DNA of 64,000 nucleotides from assembly GCA_951217055.1 (NCBI GenBank), contig OX578279.1, positions 43,959,250-44,023,249 of the forward strand, given 5' to 3'. A program made the position numbers and the translations under genes. Positions 38,201 through 47,200 of the stretch are shown in pieces; within the stretch, counting starts at the first letter, position 1; each line of letters begins with the position of its first letter. The notes beneath the pieces are model-generated. The model saw only the letters and a list, made by a program, of their open reading frames with translations, made no database searches and had not been told where the DNA came from. The DNA is from Gerris lacustris (taxonomy: Eukaryota > Arthropoda > Insecta > Hemiptera > Gerridae).

Positions 38201-41200
38201 TGAAGTTTCGGAAATTTGTTTTCCTTTTTCAAAGTACTATACAAGATTTTTTTTTACAATATAAAACCTCCTACTTAATATAATAAGTTTAAATTATTTT
38301 GGAAGTTTTGTATTTTATTAAAAAATTTCCTTTTTATTCAATATTATACATTGATAGTTTAAACTTACCTACTTCTTGCATTCACCTAGTGGTGAACGCA
38401 TCACTTTGAGTATGAATAACATATTGTTTATAAACAAATGTATCTCAAAAAGCACTATTAATCAGTTTATTGTCAATTTAGTGTGGCACATGGACAAATG
38501 GGATTTTAATGATTTTTTGCTTTAACAACCCATAATTGTCAAATTTATTTAATCCTCCTCTTTTCTTAAAATCTGTCACAATTATTTGGTTTTATTACAT
38601 GAATAATAAGGTTAAAAGACAGTTGAAATTAAAATGGGATGATCTGTGAGCTACACTCGACAAAACATCCCAACTTATTAAAAAGTGGATAAGTACCTTA
38701 AAAGATAAATAAAAAAAGATTGTGCACATGCAGAAGAGAAAGGGATAGGCGCAGAAAGTTAATATAGGACCAACAATGGCTAATTGTGACCTACCATCCA
38801 AACTTCATAAAATCAGAGATGTAGTTTTTAAGATATTGTGGTAAAAAATTATGACAACAGGCAAGACTAAAAATGTACCCTGATGTCTGAAATGGATTAC
38901 TTTCAAGGAATTTTAAATTCAGAGACAAACAAATTTGTTACTTTTGGTAGGCTCAGAAGCAAAACCTAAAAAGCAAATATTTAATAGAGGCAGGTTTTGA
39001 TCTCTTCAATTAGTCATCATTAGCAAACTGAAGTACTTGGTTGCACTGATCCTCTGATTCTAATAAACTGATCAACCGTGCTTGTTTAGTATAATTCACG
39101 AGTAAGTTCCAAAAAATCTAAGTAGAAGAAATTAATTTAGAGTTTATAGGGTTCTATAGTTATTCTACGTTTACAGGGTTTCTATAGTTATTCTACGTTT
39201 AAAGGGTTTCTATAGTTATTATCATTAATTGAATTTAAGACTAATTATTATTAAAGGCTTTTTCTTCAAAAACAGGGACAATTTAGGATATTTACATATG
39301 CTATTGGTATTCAGACAAACCTTGACTTAATATTTTTTTTTAATTGATATGGTTTTATTTACCATTAATTGATAATACAATAGTTTAAATTTATTGATAG
39401 TTCATATACATACATAAATGGTAGTTGTATCTACCTACTCATAGGTACATATAACTCATTGTTAATTTGAGTAATTTATTTTGTAATTGTAACATGTTAA
39501 AATAAAATCAGCTTTTTTTTTTTGTTTGTTAATTTTAGCCTATATTACAAAATAAAATGAAAAGAGAGAGGGAAAAATTTGACAAAATTCATAAGTAGAG
39601 GTTTGTCAGTTTATAAAATAAAACAGGGGCATATGGTCAGCCTGTACATAATCTAGCAAAATATTTTGTTAGAAAAAAAAAATGTTTACAATATATTTAT
39701 TACAAAGATATAAGTTTAAGTAATAAAAATTATAATATCAATATAACAAAAATCAAAAGAGAAAAATATAGAGATAAAAAAATAAACTTACTTCCTCCTG
39801 CTTTTAAACATTCTATCCTTGCTTCCGCTTTAGCTTTTCCAGTCTGCGTGTACAAATAAATTTTGGCTGGTCATCACATACACAAAAATTATTAAAATAA
39901 ATAAAATAGTAGATAAAATTACTAGATTAAGAAAGTTGTTTTGCTTTTTTTATTTACTGAAAGTTGATGTTAACATAAATTTTTATATTTATAAAACCAC
40001 TAATTTATTTTTAAAAGCCAAGTGGCACTGAATTAAAGTGTCATGCATTTGACCCTTGCACATTATACAGAGCGCAACATGGTAACGAAAAAGAAGAAGA
40101 AAGGTTTAAAACTCCACATATCACAATGGAAAGGAGTATGCTTAGAGTTATTGCTCAAGCCGAAATGAGCCGGACTTATCACTATGCTAACTGATGACCT
40201 GTAGACCAGGTTTTATTAACGAAGAAGTTGAATTATTTTACTTTTAAAAGTCTTGCATAATTAATATTTTCATATAAATATAAAAGTAGAGTTAATATTT
40301 AATTTCAAATAATTTATATTTTTATTTAGTCCAGTCAATAGGGAGTTTTGCTGTGCAAAAGGTGGTGTAGAAACGATTTTGATTTATGTTACTAAGGTTT
40401 GGGCCCTGATGAAAAATCTAAGTTTTCGACCTCGAGGGGGGCCAGCTTGGACCTCCCCCCTCCTTGAAAATCACAAAAAAAAATTGGGCACAAAAATTGG
40501 GTTTAACTCCTCAAATTTGATAAAAACATGTTCTGTACAAACTTAAAGAAGACAAAATTACAGCGCACCTCATCATGTTGAATGAAAAGTGCAAGAAATT
40601 GTTGTTATTTAAAAAATAATTCCTCAACCGTACATCCTACAACAAAATGTCTTGTACAAACTTAAAGAAGACAAAATTTCCTTTATTTTGTGTAAATACC
40701 TACATTTCTTTTGCAACTCTATATGTGAAACGAGTCAGTGGCGGAAATGTTGATATAAAAAATCATCCAACTCCTTTTTTCTACACTCCTTGTAAGTTTT
40801 GTATGAATAAATTAAATTGTATTTTTATTAAACGCATTTCCACCCCACAGTATAAATAGCAAAATCTGTTTAAAGTAATTTTTCTTGTTACACATAGACT
40901 TTGCAACTATCACTGAGGCATAAATTTGTGCAAAATATTTTTATTATTTGTGCATTGTCGTTTCAAGTTTAAATATTAAAAAAATGTTAACTATTCATAT
41001 AATTATGATAATATTATAAATTAAAACAATTCCTTGCACCTTTCATGCAACATGATGGACTGCAACCCCCCCCCCCCCCCCCCCACTTGATCCCAATCAA
41101 ACATGTCCATTTTAGAGTAATGTCCACTTTTAAGAAGTGCCTGGTGCCTGTTAAGTTTCACTGTATATTATATGCATAAGTAATATGATATTCATAGTTG

Positions 41201-44200
41201 CTTTGAGTTGTCTTGGACCGTTTTTTGTGACAGGCAAAACTGAAAAAACTATTTTTGTTTAATATTACAAAAAAATATCTGTTGCACCTCTTCCCAAAGA
41301 CCACAAAGTTTTTTGCCCCTATGGAGTCTCTAGTCCCCTTAAGTTTATCCACTCAATAACAAAGAGGGTAGTATAACTACCAATCCATTTTCCTTTTTCT
41401 TTTTTCCTTCCAAGCTTACCGAAGGTAGTGGAATTATTATTATTTTAGTAGAAATATTTGTCTCATCGAATAGATAAAGGTAGAATTTTTTCCGGTGCTA
41501 AAAACCTAATTTTAATTTTTTTTTAGCTCATCTTTACCTGAGCGTTGCATGTGAATGCTTGGACGGATAACACTGTCCAACAAACTTAGCCTGAGCATTG
41601 GTAAAAGGAACACATAAACCAACTGTTACTTAAGTTATATTTTGCATAAATTTATGCCTAAGTGATAGTAACAACATGAATATGTAACAAGGAAAATTAC
41701 TTTAAAAAGATTTCACCATATAACATTATTGTGCAACAGTAGCATGTATCAAACGTGTTCCTACCCTACACATTTTGTTGGGGAAAAGCCTTTTTACTTA
41801 TCATGGGCTACTAATGAATAGCCACCAATTATTTTCTAAAATATGAAAAAATTTGGAGTAGGGCGATTTTTTAAAAAAAATATTCACGTTTCCGCTGCTG
41901 TTACTAGTTACACAAGAAAATTACAAAATAAATATTTATGCAAAAATTGTCTTCTTTAAGTTTGTACTGAACATGTTTTTTCGTAGGATCAACTGTTGAG
42001 GAGTTATTGTGAATAAACCCAATTTTTGTGCCTTTCAAGGAGGGGAAGGTCCGAGCCGACCCCCCTCGAGTACGAAAACTTGGATTTTTCATCAGGGCCC
42101 AGAGCTTAGTAACATATATGAAAATTGTTTCTACACCACCTTTTGCATGGTAAGGGCCTTTTTTTCTCCATATTGACTGGACTAATTAGTGAAAACTTAC
42201 GTGTATTACATTCAATTCAGGATTAAATAAATTATAATTTCCAACCTAAACTCCAAACATTAGATTGACCTAAACTCCAACATTAGATTGACTTCTATCC
42301 TATATTAAGGGCAATTCACACTACAGCGGGCTGGGGGTTATTATAAATTAACTATTGGCAAAATATAGTACTAAAAAGTGAAAACAGAGCTACCTGCAGT
42401 AAGCTCCTAACTTCCTGGTACAATATTTAAAAAATTATTTTAGCACTCCTATTGGTGAAATATAGTACCAAAAAAGTGAAAACCGAGTAACTCCTGTTAG
42501 CTCCCAACTTCTTGATACTTTATTTAAAAATCCAGAGCATTACTAATAAACACTATTCTTATCGTTTTTTTCATGATGGAAATGTTGACTGACCCCTAGC
42601 CCTTAAACATATCAATGTTAAAAATAGCAAATAATTAATTTTTATGTTTAACTAATTACAACAGAATAAATTCATTAGAGAAGTGAAATTAAAATTAAAT
42701 CATTTTGTACTTAAAAAAATATACATCTAATTAAAACATGGATTTATTTAAGTTTTTTGTACATTTAATTACTCTTATCTCGATTTACTTAATTGTTTTA
42801 CTAAAAGTTAGATGAAGAGATTACCTTTTTAAAAGCTAGGAGAAATAGCAATTACATTAAAGAGTCAAACCCTATTCTTTATCAAGATTAGGAAAGAAAA
42901 TATAAAGCTCTATTTTATATAAACTATATTAACATAAAGCTGGATTAGAGAAAAGCTTTGTAAAAATGAGTGAATTTAAAGTATAAATGATGGGGGGGGG
43001 GGGGGGGGGGGTAAAAACCTTTTGGAAACAGTGAGTGAAATAGACCTTAAATAAACCCTTTTATGAAAATAGGTCAATGAAACGAGATAAATTATGTCTT
43101 TCATAGAAAACAAAAAACAAACATATAAATAAAATTAGACACACTCAACGATTGCTTTGGTTTTGTAAAGGAAATTTCCTCTACAAAGGATATTTTCAGT
43201 CCTCCCACTGAATTCGGAGAAACAAAAATAAAAGCTTTGCGTTAACTAAGTGAATCTGATTTTATTTTTTAAATAGATAAAAATGTTAAATTAAGAGAAT
43301 AAGAATTGGAAAGAGAAATAAAATAGAATTATTTATAAACATAACAAGACAAAAAAAGAGGAGGAAATAAGTAAAAACAAATGGTGTTTATACTCATAGT
43401 AATTAATACTAAAAAGATCAATATAAGTTTGAAAGATAGAATATGAAATAAATATTTAAAGACATATGGTAAGCCATCAAAAGAATAACTCTGCTGGATA
43501 TGCAAATCACAGTAGACCTCATTTTGAAAAAAAGTCCAAATACCATAAGCATTTTCAAATGTGTTATCATAATGTTGACAAACTGAAATAAACTTATACT
43601 CATGCCATTATACTTTGTTATTCTGACAGCACGGGAAAATCAAAGAAACATAGGAGGGGAAGAAATAGAGCACGAGAATTTGGCGGGTAGTAGGTCAGGC
43701 CAAATAGGCAAACAAAAGTATCACTGGATAGCCTTAAGATAACCGACTAGTAGTTTTATTTTTTCCCTCACATAGGTTGGCCAATCTGAACTGTCAGATT
43801 TACAAAGTATAATGGCATGCAAATAGTTCAGTTGGTTGCTGCTTTAAGTAAATATCATGCTGTTCAACATACCAGAACATGCATCCTGTAGTGGAAGAGA
43901 CATTTAAGAATTCACATACTTCTAGAAGGTCTTTCACACAACCTATATTGATTTGATGACTCCCAAACCCATAATAAGCCTATTAATGGTATGTTAACCA
44001 GCAGAAGTATGTAAGAAAATTAAGAGTTTAAATTAACTAAAGGATTTGCATAGAAGTGAAAATGGTCATACTTCTATATATTTATACACCTCAAGTTGTA
44101 TGCCTTTATGGTGATTATAGCACACAATCCAAATCACTCCAGTGATCTCTAGAGAAGACCTACTTTTCTGTCAATACTTCATTCAAGGACAATATAACTT

Positions 44201-47200
44201 TATTAGGTTCATCTAATTAACTATTTATGATAATAAAATCAATTTTTAAAAGTAGTTAGTTAGTATAAATTAATAGTTAAATCTCGAAAATGATATCAAA
44301 CTGGGCAAGTATTTATACTTACTATAGGACAAAAAATATTAATGTTTTATATTAGCAATAATCCCATTTATAATCACCTTGGTTTGAGAACATGATCTGA
44401 CCATACTTAAAATAGCATTAATAGTCCAGTAAAACCGTCGTAAAAATGGAGGGTAACCTTGCATCAAATAAGGTTGTTTTATTTTATTATTTTTAGGTGG
44501 ATCATTTAGGGTAAAAATTGTAGAAGTTAACAACTCATGGTAGTTGGAACTGGCTATATTTTGTCCCCCTCCGGGATATAATCATGCCTGATCATGAGTG
44601 GAACAAGTCACATTTAACTCAAACTAAGTTGGTTTTGTCAAAATGAATAATAATAGGCAAAAGGAAATTCTCCTTCACACATCGAACAATTACTATAGTT
44701 TTAAAACTTATAAAAGATAAAAATTAACAATTAACAAACATATAAAACATTGAAATTGTTAACTACAGAGGTAACCAAGATGATCTTTATAAGGGAAGAC
44801 TGAATAAGACGGTCCATAGCGGGCCTGATGAAGTAGGCAACATTCAGCTATCAGACTTTACAATGACAGGGAATATGGATAATAAGCTCATAAACCATAT
44901 CCATTTCGGCCAAAAGTCTTACATAATACTCATGCTGATCTTTTTTAATGTTTGAAATGGCATTTAACTATGGAGAACTTATAACTTTGCATTGTTTAAG
45001 TTCATTTGTTAACTTATTTCGTGGTGTGGCGTGCCACATGAAAACGTCTCACAGTCATTAGTTTGGAGTCCCCTGGATTAAACAAATTAGGAATTAATAA
45101 AAATCTATAATTTTCTTCACAGAAGTCAAAACTTATTGACAAGAGAACAATAAATTAAACAAATAGGGAATTAATAAAAATCAATCATTTTCTTTACAGG
45201 TGTTAAAATTATAAAAATGATGAACAATAGATTAAACAAGAAGGGAATATATACTAAGTAATTATATTTTTCATAAATGTCAAAATGATTGACTAGAGAA
45301 CAATAGATTTAACAAATATGGAAATATTAAGTATCAATAAGTTTCTTTACATCAAAATTTATTGACAAGAGAAACAATATAGGTATTAAACAAATATGGA
45401 ATAAATAAAAATCAATAATTTTCTTTACATTTGTCAAAATGATTGACAAGATAACAATAAATTAAACAAATAGGGGATCAATAAAAATCAAGAATTTTTG
45501 TTTATACGAATCAAACTAATTTCGAGACAACAATGGATTCAAATCTAGAGCATTATCACCCCCTGAATCCATCTCTGATGAATTAACCACTGCTCCAGGT
45601 GCCCAATATGCGTTCTTGTTGAAAAATGCATGAAAGAAACAAAGTTCATTTCATTGACATGCTAAAGATGCACCTGGAGAGAAGTAAGATGCTAGTTTTG
45701 TAGGCAGATAAAGATGCTGACGGGTTGAACCACAATAGATTAACCACATTCATTTCAATGGCCTCCGCCTGCTGAGGACACTTGTTATGAAGGAAAGCTC
45801 ACACATAACTAACTACCTTTCATATACCTTCAATATATTATAAAATGATTTAGTTATTGTGTAAATCCTGTTTTTCTTTAATAAAGATAAATATATTAAA
45901 TCACAGGGAAGTACTTCACAGAGTATCGTCCAAGTACTTTTAAGGGGTTGTAGATGATTAAGCCCATTGGGTGCACTTCACATTTTCTTCTTGCACAAAA
46001 TTGACAATTTTTGAAAATTGGGGATGCACTCCTGGAATTTTCATCTCCCCACAATAAGGTATTAACATGAGTTATTTCAAAATTTTAGGACCAGCCGTTA
46101 TATAAAGTTTGGGGAGGGGGATTTGTTTTGGTATATTTTGATTTATTTAACCAATAAGGAATGCAAAATTTAAAAAAATATAAATTTTTGAGTTTACCAC
46201 GTTTTTGCAACATGTGCATATTTAATTTTTAAATTCTGTATATTTTTCCTGTGGTTGGGTCTAAAAGTTGTATCAGTGTTTCTTATTTCAGCACTATAGC
46301 TTAAACGGTTCAGGCCCTATGAACCAGAGCGATGTACGGACACATCAAGGGTTTTGAGAAGTATCTACAAAACCCTAAAAAATGACAAAACTCTACCAAC
46401 CCTACTTCTAAAATTTGTATACATTCTTACATAGTCACATTTGAACTGCTGTATCACGGTACGTATTGGGATACAGAGAACAATTTGGCTTACTTTTTTG
46501 GAAATTTAGTTTACTTTAAATATGTATGTAGTTATTTTTGGCAAAAACTAGAAAAAATCCTCTTAAATTGGAAATTTTGAACGGCTGTATCTTGGAAAGT
46601 ATTGGATTTGGTAGAAACAATTTTGGTCTCATTTTGTTTCAAATTTAGTCTTCTTTGAAAGGGAATATAGTAACTTTTACTGTAATATGGGTCTTCGGGG
46701 GTAAAAATTTAGGAAAACCTGATAAACTTCAAAAATTTAGCGGTTATTTAAAGTATTTCACAATAATCTGTAGGTCTGCCGAGGTCGAAAACTTAGATTT
46801 ATCATTAGCCACCCTTCATATACAACCTACCAAAAAATCAAGATATAAAGTAAAATGTACCATTTTACTGGACTATAAATAAAATTCTACTTTCCAATAA
46901 TAAGAACATATATAAAAAGAAGAATAGAGAAGAAATTAAATTTAAATAATTAAATATATAAACAAGATAGTGATAAAAAAAACAACAAAAAAAGTTAAGT
47001 ACATATATGATACTATTAAACTTATCTCATATAAAGTTCTTTACCTCAGCTCTCCTAATATTTGTCCTTAATTCGTCCATTCTAGTTTCTATATCAGGAC
47101 CATTAGGGTCATTAGGATCAGTCTGAAAATATATACAACAAAATGATTAAGATCATACAACAAAATTATTATTCAGCCAGATTAATGTTAAAATGGTGAT

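Noticed and set aside
45077..45512. CRISPR-like array
   Set aside because: The units are diverged 77-bp tandem repeats without distinct spacers in a eukaryotic intron.
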